DNA of 64,000 bases from Halodesulfovibrio sp. MK-HDV (GCF_009914765.1 NZ_WYDS01000009.1:91688-155687); one strand, 5' to 3'. Counted from the stretch's first letter, positions 45,710 to 55,340 are shown. Numbers and translations are program-made. The notes: generated by a model from the sequence alone, not told the origin.

Positions 45710-47752
45710 CTAAGACTTCAGTCTAAGGATGGTGTCAAACATTTCATTTGCTGTGGTGATCAACTTAGATGCAGCATCAAAACTACTTTTATACTTAGTT
45801 AAGTTCATAAGCTCTTCATCTCTGTTTACACCGGCCTCAGACTGCTGACGTTTCTCAAGATCTTTACTTACAGTTTCGTTATAGACCTTGTTTCGTGATG
45901 CACCATCCATGTCAGCACCAACAAGCGCAGTCAGTGCGCTCAAATGCTTTGTGAATGTTGTAGAAGTACTTGTATGAATAGTATCCAGTGTGACGGCCTT
46001 ATCCATTAACTTGTGTAACGCAGTCGCATTGGTATTATCGCCGCTGTTAACAAGTCCGAGCCCGTTAACAACACCTGCATTAATTCGTTTTGGGTCATTT
46101 TTAATACGTGCTTCAAGCTCAATATCTGCATTACTTGAACCACTGAAGTACGTATTGAGCCCCATGGCAGCAAGAACGCCTGAAGTATCTCCTGCAAACT
46201 CAAAACTTCCATCTGCTGTTCTTGAATTCAGCTTTAACTTACCACCTTCAATGGTAGCCAACATCTTTGGGGCACCAGTCGGTGTATCATTTATTGCATC
46301 AACAAGATCTTGCAAACTCATGCCTGGAGTTACAGGAATTTCAACTCGACCACCATCAGGGGCGCCCTGTGCTGTATATGTCTGAAGACTCAAAGTTCCA
46401 TCAGTAATTTTATTCCCAAAAGTTAAGTTGGACTTGTTCAACGCTACGGTTGGGTCAACAACTGCATTGGTACTTATTGTTTCTTTGTAGTGCTCAAGTC
46501 CTGCCCCCTGTGAATGCTGATAATTGGTCTGCCAGATCAGTTCTTTTGTAAAGGCATCCATGCGCTCACGGTAACTTGCAATGCCACTGTCGCGAGCTGC
46601 CAACAAACCACCGAGACGCCCACCGCTAAGGCGACCTGCCTCATTTCCATAACCACCCAACGGGGTAATATTAACATGGTGTGCAGTTGTTTTTTTCCAG
46701 TACACAGCATCTTTGGCCACAACATTAAAGGAGTCAGCTTTTGACAAATCTGTTGCGGGAGCAGAATCTTCGAACCAAATGGAAACACCGTTAACAACTA
46801 CTTTGTTATCTACATCACCAGATTGGAATTTACGCTCAACGCCTGATTCATCTGCAAGCCACGTTTTGCCACCGTCAGTTGAGATCCTGAATTCTGCAGT
46901 GCCAACCGCGCCCGTATTAAGCATTTCAACCTTAAGCTCCTGAGAGCTCTGGCCTTCAAATTTGATGGCACCGTTAAAAGCAGAACCAGTCGCCAAGTTT
47001 GTTGTGGCCTCTGGTCCCTTTTGAACCAATTCAAATGCGTTAATACCATCCACAAGTGTTTGACCAGCTTGAGTAATAACGGTGAAGGAACCGTCAGTCT
47101 GATGGATTGACTTAATAGGAAGTAACTCTCCAAGACTGCGGATCTTACGATCGCGTTCGTCCTGCAAAATGAGGTTTTCCGGCTGGGCCATAATGCCACG
47201 GTTCAATTCAGCAATATCTTTCATTAATCCGTTGGCATCATTAACGCCGAGCTCAATAGCTGTGTCAGTTGCCTGCTGCTCCTGCTTCAGAGAAGCACTC
47301 ATTGTATGGAGCATTGTTGCCAAAGTGTTGGAGTACTCTGAAAGCTCCATCCGGTACGCAGAACTATCTGCGTCCTGAGTAAGGGCGTTCCAGCTTGAAA
47401 AGTACTTATCGAGCGCAGCAGAAAGTCCGTAATCTTTTTCGCCCTGCTTAAATAATGATTCAACGCTATACAATGTTTCCGCTTTTGCATTCCAAAACTG
47501 CTGCTGACCATTAGAGGACAAGTACTGCTGTTCAACAAAGTAATTGTAATGACGATTGAAATTAACCGCTTCAGCTCCAGTACCAAACTGTAAGCCGTTG
47601 CGCATAATTGGTGATCGTGAAGCGTAATTTACTGTAGTACGTGCGTAACCTTTCGTATTCTCATTGCTGAGGTTATTACTGGTGACGCTGATGCCAAGCT
47701 TGGCATTCATCATTGCATTATTGCCGATGGACATAAGATCATAAATAGACAT
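45710..47752 (-). CDS. flgK: hook-filament junction protein FlgK (HAP1)
   Basis: 680 residues. The N-terminal rod/hook signature ISVTSNNLSNENTKGYARTTVNY and the C-terminal EELMNLTKYKSSFDAASKLITTANEMFDTILRL match FlgK, with helical D1 around 60-200 and a variable middle. One central module contains FRISTDGGKTWLAD, resembling those in FlgL, so surface-exposed parts of these junction proteins may share an ancestry. It is preceded by GAGGAG; flgL follows after 15 bases. Confidence 0.94.
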   Translation of the reverse strand: MSIYDLMSIGNNAMMNAKLGISVTSNNLSNENTKGYARTTVNYASRSPIMRNGLQFGTGAEAVNFNRHYNYFVEQQYLSSNGQQQFWNAKAETLYSVESLFKQGEKDYGLSAALDKYFSSWNALTQDADSSAYRMELSEYSNTLATMLHTMSASLKQEQQATDTAIELGVNDANGLMKDIAELNRGIMAQPENLILQDERDRKIRSLGELLPIKSIHQTDGSFTVITQAGQTLVDGINAFELVQKGPEATTNLATGSAFNGAIKFEGQSSQELKVEMLNTGAVGTAEFRISTDGGKTWLADESGVERKFQSGDVDNKVVVNGVSIWFEDSAPATDLSKADSFNVVAKDAVYWKKTTAHHVNITPLGGYGNEAGRLSGGRLGGLLAARDSGIASYRERMDAFTKELIWQTNYQHSQGAGLEHYKETISTNAVVDPTVALNKSNLTFGNKITDGTLSLQTYTAQGAPDGGRVEIPVTPGMSLQDLVDAINDTPTGAPKMLATIEGGKLKLNSRTADGSFEFAGDTSGVLAAMGLNTYFSGSSNADIELEARIKNDPKRINAGVVNGLGLVNSGDNTNATALHKLMDKAVTLDTIHTSTSTTFTKHLSALTALVGADMDGASRNKVYNETVSKDLEKRQQSEAGVNRDEELMNLTKYKSSFDAASKLITTANEMFDTILRLKS

Positions 47753-47839
47753 TCTGTGTGCTCCTCATAACAAACCGGGTGTGCCGTTACATTCCTAAGC
47801 CGCTACATTGCTTTAGCAACGGCACATCAAATCAACTGA

Positions 47840-49477
47840 CTATCGTTTAAGATTGATTGCTTCCTGAAGCATCTCATCAGATGTTGTAATCACTTTAGAG
47901 TTAGACTGATAACCACGCTGGGTAGTAATCAATTTAACCATCTGGCGAGACATATCTACGTTAGACAGTTCCAAGGTATTAGAGGATACAGTACCAAGGC
48001 GACCTGTATTTGCTGTGCCGATTACAGCCTCACCTGAAGAGGTGCTCTGAGCAAAAAGGTTGCCACCCTGAAGAGAAAGTCCCTGTCTGTTAGCAAAGTC
48101 TGCGAGACCAAGAACAAACAATTCTTCTCTACGACCGTTTGAATAACGACCGGAAACCACACCGTTTCTATCAACAGTTACTTCCTGAAGGAAACCAGCT
48201 GTATAGCCGTCCTGATTCATGCTGTGAGTTGTAGAAGCGAGATCGTATGAAGTTGCTGATTTATTAGTCTTATTAATATCTGCAGTTGCAATACTTGCAA
48301 TATTCGCAACATTTGTCTCAGCATCAGCCATTGTTTGAGTGGCGTTCACATACTGTTTGGTAGCACTTTTTGAACTCATGCCGAAATCAAGAGCAATTCG
48401 CTCGGGTTTTTCGCCAGAAGACACATCATTAGTGTCGTTTACACCAGTAAGGTTAGAGAAGTTAGCAGTGAAAATCGGAAAACCATTTTCATCAAATTCA
48501 GCAGGCTTCCAACTTGCTTTAGCGTCTGCATTAGCAGGGGTAGCAAGAGCGCCTGCGTCATAAGTGTAAGCAGACATGTTTTCCATTGCGCCTGCGCTGT
48601 TGAAACTCATGGTTCCAGCCATCAAAAGTCCTTTCGCCTTTCGTGTAAAGGCAGCTGCGGGAGGGGCAACAACAGCAGGAACTTCCATTGCGGTACGGCC
48701 ATCTTCATCAGGGTTGGTTGTAACAATGTATTCCCAAGTAAGCTTTCCGTCTTTATCTCTCGCTTTATCAAAATAAACGGTTACTTCATGAGCAGAACCG
48801 GCTTTGTCAAAAACATTAATTGTTTTCTGATACGAGTACGCATCATCACCAAGCGGCTTTGTTGGAGAGGCAGACCCATCCCATTTTGAGAAAAGCGCAA
48901 ACATATCAGTTGCCTGAGTGCCAGTTGGAGCAACTGCAGGTGTCGTTTTATCAACAGCTTTTTTAGACAGGTTAATTGAAAGAGACACGATAGATGATTC
49001 TTTTGGTTCAGACTGGAATGAGTCCAGTTTAAGATCGCCAATAGCACCCTTTGTAACAGATGCTTCTGTTTTACCAGCTTCCCAACCCTGAACTCTCAAT
49101 CCCTGAGGGTTAACAAGGTAGCCCTCTTTGTTGAAATTGAAGTTACCGGCACGTGTGTAAAATTTAGAACCATTTAAGGAGTCATTCACCATAAAGAAGC
49201 CACGGCCACCGAGAGCAACGTCTGTTACAGAACCGGTATTTTCGTATGCACCCTGTGAAAAATCCTGATAAATAGATGAAACACGAGCACCGTGACCAAT
49301 CTGACCAACTGATGCGCCCAATGTCTTGCTGGAATAGAAAAGATCTTCAAACTGAACGTTTCCGCTCTTAAAGCCAACAGTACTTGTGTTAGCAATGTTG
49401 TTACCGAGCACTGACATGCGCTCTGCGTGAGTAGTAAGACCAGAAATGCCAGTGTACATAGATCCCATAACGCTCAT
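47840..49477 (-). CDS. flgE: flagellar hook protein FlgE
   Basis: 545 residues. N-terminal SMYTGISGLTTHAERMSVLGNNIANTSTVGFKSGNVQFEDL and C-terminal SNVDMSRQMVKLITTQRGYQSNSKVITTSDEMLQEAINLKR are the conserved D0 segments of hook/rod proteins; the length and D1/D2 insertion identify FlgE rather than FlgF/FlgG. It polymerises into the universal joint between basal body and filament. AGGAGG precedes the ATG. It follows flgD after 128 bases. Confidence 0.95.
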   Translation of the reverse strand: MSVMGSMYTGISGLTTHAERMSVLGNNIANTSTVGFKSGNVQFEDLFYSSKTLGASVGQIGHGARVSSIYQDFSQGAYENTGSVTDVALGGRGFFMVNDSLNGSKFYTRAGNFNFNKEGYLVNPQGLRVQGWEAGKTEASVTKGAIGDLKLDSFQSEPKESSIVSLSINLSKKAVDKTTPAVAPTGTQATDMFALFSKWDGSASPTKPLGDDAYSYQKTINVFDKAGSAHEVTVYFDKARDKDGKLTWEYIVTTNPDEDGRTAMEVPAVVAPPAAAFTRKAKGLLMAGTMSFNSAGAMENMSAYTYDAGALATPANADAKASWKPAEFDENGFPIFTANFSNLTGVNDTNDVSSGEKPERIALDFGMSSKSATKQYVNATQTMADAETNVANIASIATADINKTNKSATSYDLASTTHSMNQDGYTAGFLQEVTVDRNGVVSGRYSNGRREELFVLGLADFANRQGLSLQGGNLFAQSTSSGEAVIGTANTGRLGTVSSNTLELSNVDMSRQMVKLITTQRGYQSNSKVITTSDEMLQEAINLKR

Positions 49478-49605
49478 AAATGCCTCCTTAGAAGCCGTAA
49501 ATTCTGTGGGTAAATTTTGCCTATAATTTTATGTAGTTTTGTTAAGAAGGTGGGGTAAAAATTTCCGTCACCTTCTTAATAACTAACTCTATCCTTATAG
49601 TAGGC

Positions 49606-50313
49606 TTAACTGTTTTCGTTCTTGCTTTCTTCTTCGTCTTCAGTAGAAGGCTGCTCTACCCTTGTAATATCAATGAGATTTACAGTGCGGCCGCCTTCAA
49701 GTTCGAGAACAGTCTTTCCATCTTGCGAAGTAACGCCTGTAACCTTACCAGCAACTTTCGAGCCAACTTTAATAAGTTTACCGTTTTCATCGCGTGCTTC
49801 GAAACCGACAGAATATTGACCCTCAGGTAATTTACCCTGTGAGTTAGTACCATCCCAAGTAAAGGTATGTTCGCCTTTACCAGTTCCAGGCAGAACAATT
49901 GTATCAACGATTCGTTTTGAGGAATCATATACATGCGCCTTAACTGTTTCGACTTCATCAGGGACGGTGTAGTACACAGGACTACATCCAGAAGCTCCTT
50001 TATGAATCTTATCACCACCAGCAACAACAGCTTTACCAATGTAGCCAACAGCGCTGGTTACATTGATCGCACCAAGTGCTGTATTGGAATTTTTCGCAGT
50101 ACCGTTTAATTCAGTAAGCTGCTCAAGTGAGGAGAACTGAGCTAACTGTGCAAGCATCTGGGTATCGTCAGAAGGTTTTAACGGGTTCTGATTCGACATC
50201 TGCGCCGTTAAAAGCTTCATAAAGTCATCCTTTCCAAGTTCTGACTTTGGAGCCCTTGCTGAGAGATCCCTTGAATGTGTTGAGTTCAAATATTCAGTTG
50301 TAGATACTTGCAT
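49606..50313 (-). CDS. flgD: flagellar hook-cap protein FlgD
   Basis: 235 residues from ATG 50313, which has AGGAGGAG eight bases upstream; the longer frame runs into the zinc-finger ORF on the same strand and lacks a site. The N-terminal scaffold motif (DDFMKLLTAQMSNQNPLKP, then MLAQLAQFSSLEQLTELN) is diagnostic; a FlgD Ig/Tudor-like region follows (about 105-205, with FTWDGTNSQGKLPEGQYSV). The acidic tail is rich in Glu. The protein caps hook assembly and is needed for FlgE polymerisation, encoded next. Confidence 0.93.
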   Translation of the reverse strand: MQVSTTEYLNSTHSRDLSARAPKSELGKDDFMKLLTAQMSNQNPLKPSDDTQMLAQLAQFSSLEQLTELNGTAKNSNTALGAINVTSAVGYIGKAVVAGGDKIHKGASGCSPVYYTVPDEVETVKAHVYDSSKRIVDTIVLPGTGKGEHTFTWDGTNSQGKLPEGQYSVGFEARDENGKLIKVGSKVAGKVTGVTSQDGKTVLELEGGRTVNLIDITRVEQPSTEDEEESKNENS

Positions 50314-50347
50314 GTGTTTTCTCCTCCTTGAGATTATTGACGTGCGA

Positions 50348-50576
50348 TTAACAGGATGAAAGAATTCTTCTAAGCTCGAGAACTTCTGAACGACATTCAC
50401 GGCATGATGCCATGTGCCCTTCAACTTCTTTTCTACGAGCTATCGGAAGTTTCTTATCAAGATACGCGGCGACATCATTGTGTCCGGGACAAGCTTCCTT
50501 GCTTGTTGAAAGCCCTTCCTCAATGGTTCCGCCGTAGACCAGCTCAAGCCAGCTTGAAGATTTTTTTTGATTTCAT
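50348..50576 (-). pseudogene. small zinc-finger (zf-HC2-like) protein, frame broken at an A8 run
   Basis: An ATG at 50574-50576 with AAGGAG eight bases upstream starts MKSKK and then reads into a stop (KIFKLA-stop). One base earlier in the A8 run (50561-50568, plus-strand T8) the frame switches to a 70-residue protein containing EACPGHNDVAAYLDKKLPIARR and GHMASCRECRSEVLELRR, ending at the TAA at 50348-50350. H-x3-C-x2-C with an upstream Cys/His is the zinc-binding anti-sigma fold (zf-HC2). A run of seven A would give a continuous 75-residue protein. Either the run is miscounted, the gene is broken, or polymerase slippage at A8 makes the product. It lies 34 bases before flgD, so a link to flagellar gene control is possible. 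Confidence 0.65.
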
Positions 50577-50725
50577 TTCGAATGCTCCTTACTTCTTGGC
50601 ATGTTCACCTATAGGTACGAAAGAAGAGGGGCGGATCATCCATTAACCATTTCTAAAGTTTTCTAAAGTTTTCTTAATATTCACCTTTGGCCTCAAAATA
50701 CTTCGACAAAACAATCGGTTAGACA

Positions 50726-50757
50726 TAAAAAAAGAGCCGCATTACTGCGACTCTTTT
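50726..50757 (-). terminator. terminator of the sigma-54 activator gene
   Basis: GAGTCGCA / TGCGGCTC stem (one G-T pair) with a GTAA loop and seven T on the minus strand. Confidence 0.88.
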
Positions 50758-50785
50758 AGACAATCTTTATGAAGATTAGGGTATT

Positions 50786-52366
50786 TTAACGACTGCGGCC
50801 TCGAGTAACCGCAAATTTCTTCGAATCAATTCCGTATTTTTTAACTTTGTAGTTAACGATACGATAACTAACGCGAAGGTCGCGTGCTGCCTGAAGCATA
50901 TTGCCTCTAGCTTTTTTAAGAGCATCAACAAGAAGTTCCTGCTCAAATTTAGCCACAGCTTCGCAAAAAGAAAGATTTGAGTCTGTCGCAGTACTTTCCG
51001 CTGTCTGTAAAGAAGGCGGAAGGTGATATGTACGAATAACCTGCTCATCACAAACCAGAACAGCACGTTCGATGCAGTTCTTCAATTCACGGATGTTTCC
51101 AGGCCAATGGTATTGCATAAGCAAATCAATAGCTGGTGTGGAAATACGTTTAATGTTTCGTTCGTATTCTTCTGCATAGGTAGAAAGAAAATGCTCAGCA
51201 AGCGGCAGAATATCTTCACGACGCTCGCGAAGAGGCGGAATGAATACTGGGAACACATTAATACGATAGTACAAGTCTTCACGAAACTCGCCTTTTTCAA
51301 CAAGCTCTTCCAGCGGACGATGCGTTGCACAAATAAGGCGTACATCTACGGACAATGTTTTTTCACTGCCGAGACGCTGAATTTCTTGCTCCTGAATTGC
51401 GCGCAGTACTTTTGCCTGAGCCGTAGGGCTTAACTCGCCTACTTCATCAAGGAACAACGTGCCGTTGTTTGCAAGCTCGAATAAGCCTTTTTTGTCCTGC
51501 ACAGCACCGGTAAATGCACCCTTCTGATAGCCGAAAAGTTCACTTTCAACTAATTCAGACGGCAACGCAGCGCAGTTCAGCTTAATAAGCGGATTGTCAC
51601 GACGAGGGCTAGCCTGATGAATAGCTTCAGCAAGTAATTCTTTACCAGTACCAGACTCACCGCGAAGCAATGCGGTAGCACGACTCGGGCCAACCTGAGA
51701 AATCTGGTTAAGCACAAGCTTCATAGATTTTGAGGCCACAATAATATTGGCGGGAGCAGCGTTAATATCCGCAAAATCTCCACCACCAAGACCCTGTGCC
51801 AGCATATGATTCTGACGCGCAATTTCTTCCTGCAAATATGTTGCATGGTTTGCAACCATACCTGCTACTACTTCCAAAAAGCGCGTTTGTCCTTCAAGAC
51901 TTGCAGAGGTATCACTCGGCAAATCGACACTCAATGTACCAATAACTTCACCGGCAGAACCTTCACGGCCCGGAACGGTAATAGGCACACAAATAAATGC
52001 CAGCTCTGCCAGCTCTTCTTCCGTACGACCAAATGCTTTGTTCAAGAACGCAGGATGATCCTTCATTCTTGAAACGATAACAGGTGCACCGGTAGTAAAT
52101 ACCTGTCCTGTTACGCCAACACCCGGCTCGTATTCAATGGAATCGGCAGAATCGAGACCATGTGCGAGAGTCAGTTTAAGGGTGCGGGTTTCCGGATCAA
52201 AGATCACAATATGTGGTCTTCTGAAGTTGTGGTTTTCAGACAAAGTTTGCAGCAAAGACTTCAGTGTGGACTGAAATGGCTTTTGGGAGCCAAGTTCAGA
52301 AACAATGCACTGAAGAGTTCCCATATAAGGCTGCAGTTTGTCGTCTTGTAACGTAGTAACACTCAT
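50786..52366 (-). CDS. sigma-54 dependent activator with GAF domain
   Basis: 526-residue enhancer-binding protein of NifA type. A GAF sensor domain (about 30-180) is followed by a short linker and a AAA+ domain (about 210-440) with Walker A RGESGTGKELLA, the sigma-54 contact loop KGAFTGAV, Walker B GTLFLDEVGEL and the arginine-finger region YYRINVFPVFIPPLRER. The C-terminal Fis-type HTH (about 475-520) is MLQAARDLRVSYRIVNYKVKKYGI, where RIVNYKVKKY replaces the more usual RTLRYKLKKY. It activates sigma-54 promoters in response to a GAF ligand or redox signal. Targets are unknown; nearby flagellar operons are candidates, since hook genes are sigma-54 dependent in many bacteria. Confidence 0.93.
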   Translation of the reverse strand: MSVTTLQDDKLQPYMGTLQCIVSELGSQKPFQSTLKSLLQTLSENHNFRRPHIVIFDPETRTLKLTLAHGLDSADSIEYEPGVGVTGQVFTTGAPVIVSRMKDHPAFLNKAFGRTEEELAELAFICVPITVPGREGSAGEVIGTLSVDLPSDTSASLEGQTRFLEVVAGMVANHATYLQEEIARQNHMLAQGLGGGDFADINAAPANIIVASKSMKLVLNQISQVGPSRATALLRGESGTGKELLAEAIHQASPRRDNPLIKLNCAALPSELVESELFGYQKGAFTGAVQDKKGLFELANNGTLFLDEVGELSPTAQAKVLRAIQEQEIQRLGSEKTLSVDVRLICATHRPLEELVEKGEFREDLYYRINVFPVFIPPLRERREDILPLAEHFLSTYAEEYERNIKRISTPAIDLLMQYHWPGNIRELKNCIERAVLVCDEQVIRTYHLPPSLQTAESTATDSNLSFCEAVAKFEQELLVDALKKARGNMLQAARDLRVSYRIVNYKVKKYGIDSKKFAVTRGRSR

Positions 52367-52580
52367 GTAATTTGATTCCTAAGCTCCGGTCATGCCCAGC
52401 TGTAGTGTGTAAAACAGCAGTCCGGAACGGGTTCAGCAATTATCTTATAGCTTAGCAGACAGGGGGTAGCATCTGCTTCAACACAAAACACGCATGGTGG
52501 CGTATTTTGCTCGCGCATATGAACCGACAAGACCCTTTTGCATAATGTTACCCCACACATACATTGTACATTTTTTCTGC

Positions 52581-52642
52581 ACAGTAACTACAGTAATCAT
52601 CATAACAGTAAATTAGCAAAAAAATGCTGTAGTTATTACTGT
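52581..52642. promoter_or_regulatory. cluster of ACAGTAA repeats upstream of the sigma-54 activator
   Basis: ACAGTAA occurs in direct orientation at 52581-52587, 52590-52596 and 52605-52611 and inverted (TTACTGT) at 52636-52642, in an otherwise gene-free 600-base stretch (52367-52975) between the activator and the TPR gene. The outer copies extend to ACAGTAACTACAG versus CTGTAGTTATTACTGT. It could be an operator array. Confidence 0.5.
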
Positions 52643-52975
52643 GACAACTTCCCGCACTCTATGTGGAAGTAATCAGCAAAAGGATATCGACGAAAAATTT
52701 ATTTATTGTATTGCTCTTCTGTAACACGTTGTTGATGACGCACTTTCATAGTCTTTTAAAGTGGTCAGTCGCACAACGAATACCTGCATCTCCTTACTCA
52801 GCAGCCAACACTAGGTCAACCCCGACAGAATGCTCACCCGCTGTCAACAGTGCGTTCAGATTAGAAATACTCCTAAGCCACAAAAAGCTTAACTTTACAT
52901 ATAGTAACAATATCAAGCTATTAAACAATTTTACACTCGACATGTGTTACACTGTTTATTTATTCAATATCACCA

Positions 52976-53644
52976 CTATTTTTTAAGCTTGAGATTCAAA
53001 GCAGCAATCTTATGTGCGTAGAACGACCTATTGGCTTCAGGCACATCTTTTTCAAGTTCTTTATATAATGTCACAGAAGTTTTCACATCACCGCTCTTCT
53101 CTGCCATAATGGCAAGCTGATGCTTCACAGGCAGCTTATAAGCATCTGATGCAGTCGGCAGCATTTGAGCTAACACATCCTGAGCTTTTTTATATTCGCC
53201 CATACGTGCGTACGCATCTGCTCTGCCTAATCCAGCGAGATCACGCATGCTGTCTACATTGAGCTTCTGTAATGAACCCCACGCTTCAGCAGCGGAGGCA
53301 TAATCTTTAATACGTAAAGAAGATTTTGCAAGAGCAAGCAACGCTGCAGGACGAACCTGTTCAGGTGCTGTGGCCACAAAGGCTTTTAATGTCTCAAGCT
53401 GTGCCTCTGTTGAAGCACCTGCAGAAAGCGTTGCTAACGTTTCCTGAGCTTTAAGAATAGTTTGCTCATGCGTATAATTATAGATACCGGCACCAGCAAT
53501 GGCGCTGACAAGCAAGAACAACCCTAAGGCGATTGCTTTTATGTGCTTCAGAACAAAATTGAGTAACGGGGCTGCTTCCTTAGAAACACTGTGTTGCAGA
53601 GATTCTACCAATACCGGGGAATGCGGTTCTTTTTGCTCAACCAT
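52976..53644 (-). CDS. membrane-anchored TPR protein (YfgM-like)
   Basis: 222 residues from ATG 53644, with AGGAG five bases upstream. A single membrane helix (about 33-55, IKAIALGLFLLVSAIAGAGIY) is followed by helical repeats (about 65-220) typical of tetratricopeptide proteins: AALLALAKSSLRIKDYASAAEAWGSL, GLGRADAYARMGEYKKAQDVL, QLAIMAEKSGDVKTSVTLYKEL. In E. coli the similarly built YfgM works with PpiD at the Sec translocon, so a periplasmic chaperone-assembly role is possible. The neighbourhood does not add support. Confidence 0.75.
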   Translation of the reverse strand: MVEQKEPHSPVLVESLQHSVSKEAAPLLNFVLKHIKAIALGLFLLVSAIAGAGIYNYTHEQTILKAQETLATLSAGASTEAQLETLKAFVATAPEQVRPAALLALAKSSLRIKDYASAAEAWGSLQKLNVDSMRDLAGLGRADAYARMGEYKKAQDVLAQMLPTASDAYKLPVKHQLAIMAEKSGDVKTSVTLYKELEKDVPEANRSFYAHKIAALNLKLKK

Positions 53645-54015
53645 GTTCGCTCCTAAAGTGTTCTCAGTATCTAATTGAAAAAACGCTTTTTTTGTAAGCC
53701 TATGTAACGAAATTGTCAAAATATATTGTTTTTTATAACGCCACAACGTATCCTAGATCATTACATTACAATGCACTCGACTACTTTTGAAGAACATCTT
53801 TAATAAGTTGAGACAACGTGCATCTCTTGCAGTTTCATCATCAAAGAGGTATTTCTTTGGATTGCTACAAGTTGTGCCTACGACTAAAATAGGCGTTACT
53901 GCTAGTAATATATCGGTACCAGACTATCACTCATGCACAGAAAGGTGCAAGAATCACATATCATTCGGTAAGCCCAAAATGTACAGGCTCTTTCCGAGAC
54001 ATAGCCGGAGGACAA
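53645..54015. other. intergenic region between the TPR gene and proA
   Basis: About 370 bases holding the divergent promoters. Short open frames exist but none has a ribosome site or a recognisable protein. I see nothing else definite. Confidence 0.4.
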
Positions 54016-55278
54016 ATGGATACTCATCAACTGTTAGAAGACATGGGGAAAAAAGCATCTGCCGCCGCTCGTAAGCTCACAGCTGCAAGCCCGGAAATGA
54101 AAGCTAAAGCACTGATCCGTCTTTCTGAGCTTATCACTGAAAAGCATGGCGACATCACTGCTGCAAACAACATTGACCTAGCAAAGGCAGAAGAGAAAGG
54201 GCTTGATGCTCCACGGCTCAACCGTTTACGCCTTACTCCTGCAACAATTGCCGAAATGGCGGATGCTTGCACATTTATTGCGAACATGGATGACCCTGTG
54301 GGCGCTATTGAAACACAATGGCAGCGTCCTAACGGATTACTTGTCGGTAAAATGCGCATTCCGCTCGGCGTTATTGCTATGATTTACGAATCACGTCCTA
54401 ACGTTACTATCGACTCCGGTATTCTTTGTCTTAAGGCTGGCAACGCAATTATTCTGCGTGGTGGTTCCGAAGCAATTAATTCCAACCTCGCGCTTGCAAA
54501 GTTGCTTCATGAAGCACTTGAGTATGCTGGTCTTCCTAAAGAATGTGTTCAGGTTGTGCCAACCACTGATCGCGAAGCAATTACAGCCATGTGCAAACTT
54601 GAAGAGCACATTGACGTAATCATTCCTCGCGGTGGCGAGACCCTCATCCGCAAAGTTGTGGAAATGGCTACCATGCCTGTCCTCAAACATTACGAAGGCG
54701 TTTGCCATGCATTCGTCGACAAAAGCGCAAACCTTGAAGAAGCCCTCAACATCATCATTAACGCAAAAACACAGCGCCCCGGCGTTTGTAATGCCCTCGA
54801 AGGCTTACTTGTACACAAAGATGTTGCGGACAAATTTTTGCCAATGGTTGCAACAAGGCTCGGTACCGAGCAAAACGTTGAGTTCCGAGCTTGTCCTCGT
54901 TCATTCTCAATGCTCGGCAAGACCGCCGTTGCCATGAAAGAATCAGACCCAGGCACTGAGTACCATGACCTTATCCTTTTAGTAAAAGTTGTAGATTCCA
55001 TGCAGGAGTCACAGGATTACATCGCGGATAACGGATCGAACCACACAGAGATCATCTGCACTCAGGACTACAATCGCGCCTTGAAATTTATGCGCGAAGT
55101 TGATGCTTCCTGTGTATCTGTTAACGCTTCCACCCGTTTTAACGACGGAAGCCAGCTTGGACTCGGAGCCGAAATCGGCATCAGCACTTCCAAGCTTCAC
55201 TCTTACGGCCCAATGGGTGTGAAAGAGCTTACCACCACAAAGTTTGTCATCTTCGGTCAGGGTCAGGTTCGTCAGTAA
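54016..55278 (+). CDS. proA: gamma-glutamyl phosphate reductase
   Basis: NADPH-dependent enzyme of proline synthesis that reduces glutamate 5-phosphate to the semialdehyde. 420 residues (E. coli ProA 417). The aldehyde-dehydrogenase fold has the catalytic cysteine in TQRPGVCNALEGLL, a PRGGETLIRKV nucleotide-site segment, and C-terminal VNASTRFNDGSQLGLGAEIGISTSKLHSYGPMG, the ProA signature. GGAGG precedes the ATG. It is monocistronic here; proB and proC are not in the window. Confidence 0.96.
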   Translation: MDTHQLLEDMGKKASAAARKLTAASPEMKAKALIRLSELITEKHGDITAANNIDLAKAEEKGLDAPRLNRLRLTPATIAEMADACTFIANMDDPVGAIETQWQRPNGLLVGKMRIPLGVIAMIYESRPNVTIDSGILCLKAGNAIILRGGSEAINSNLALAKLLHEALEYAGLPKECVQVVPTTDREAITAMCKLEEHIDVIIPRGGETLIRKVVEMATMPVLKHYEGVCHAFVDKSANLEEALNIIINAKTQRPGVCNALEGLLVHKDVADKFLPMVATRLGTEQNVEFRACPRSFSMLGKTAVAMKESDPGTEYHDLILLVKVVDSMQESQDYIADNGSNHTEIICTQDYNRALKFMREVDASCVSVNASTRFNDGSQLGLGAEIGISTSKLHSYGPMGVKELTTTKFVIFGQGQVRQ

Positions 55279-55306
55279 CCGTCTGATATCTAAATTACGT
55301 ATGACG

Positions 55307-55340
55307 AAGGGATGGAATATATATACTCCATCCCTTTTTT
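55307..55340 (+). terminator. terminator of proA
   Basis: AAGGGATGGA / TCCATCCCTT stem followed by six T, 29 bases after the stop. Confidence 0.92.

Noticed and set aside
52663..52986. 107-codon frame in the region upstream of the TPR gene
   Set aside because: No ribosome site, overlaps the end of the TPR gene antisense, and has a mixed composition without any domain.
53787..54074. 95-codon frame before proA
   Set aside because: Overlaps the proA start and its ribosome site; no family features.
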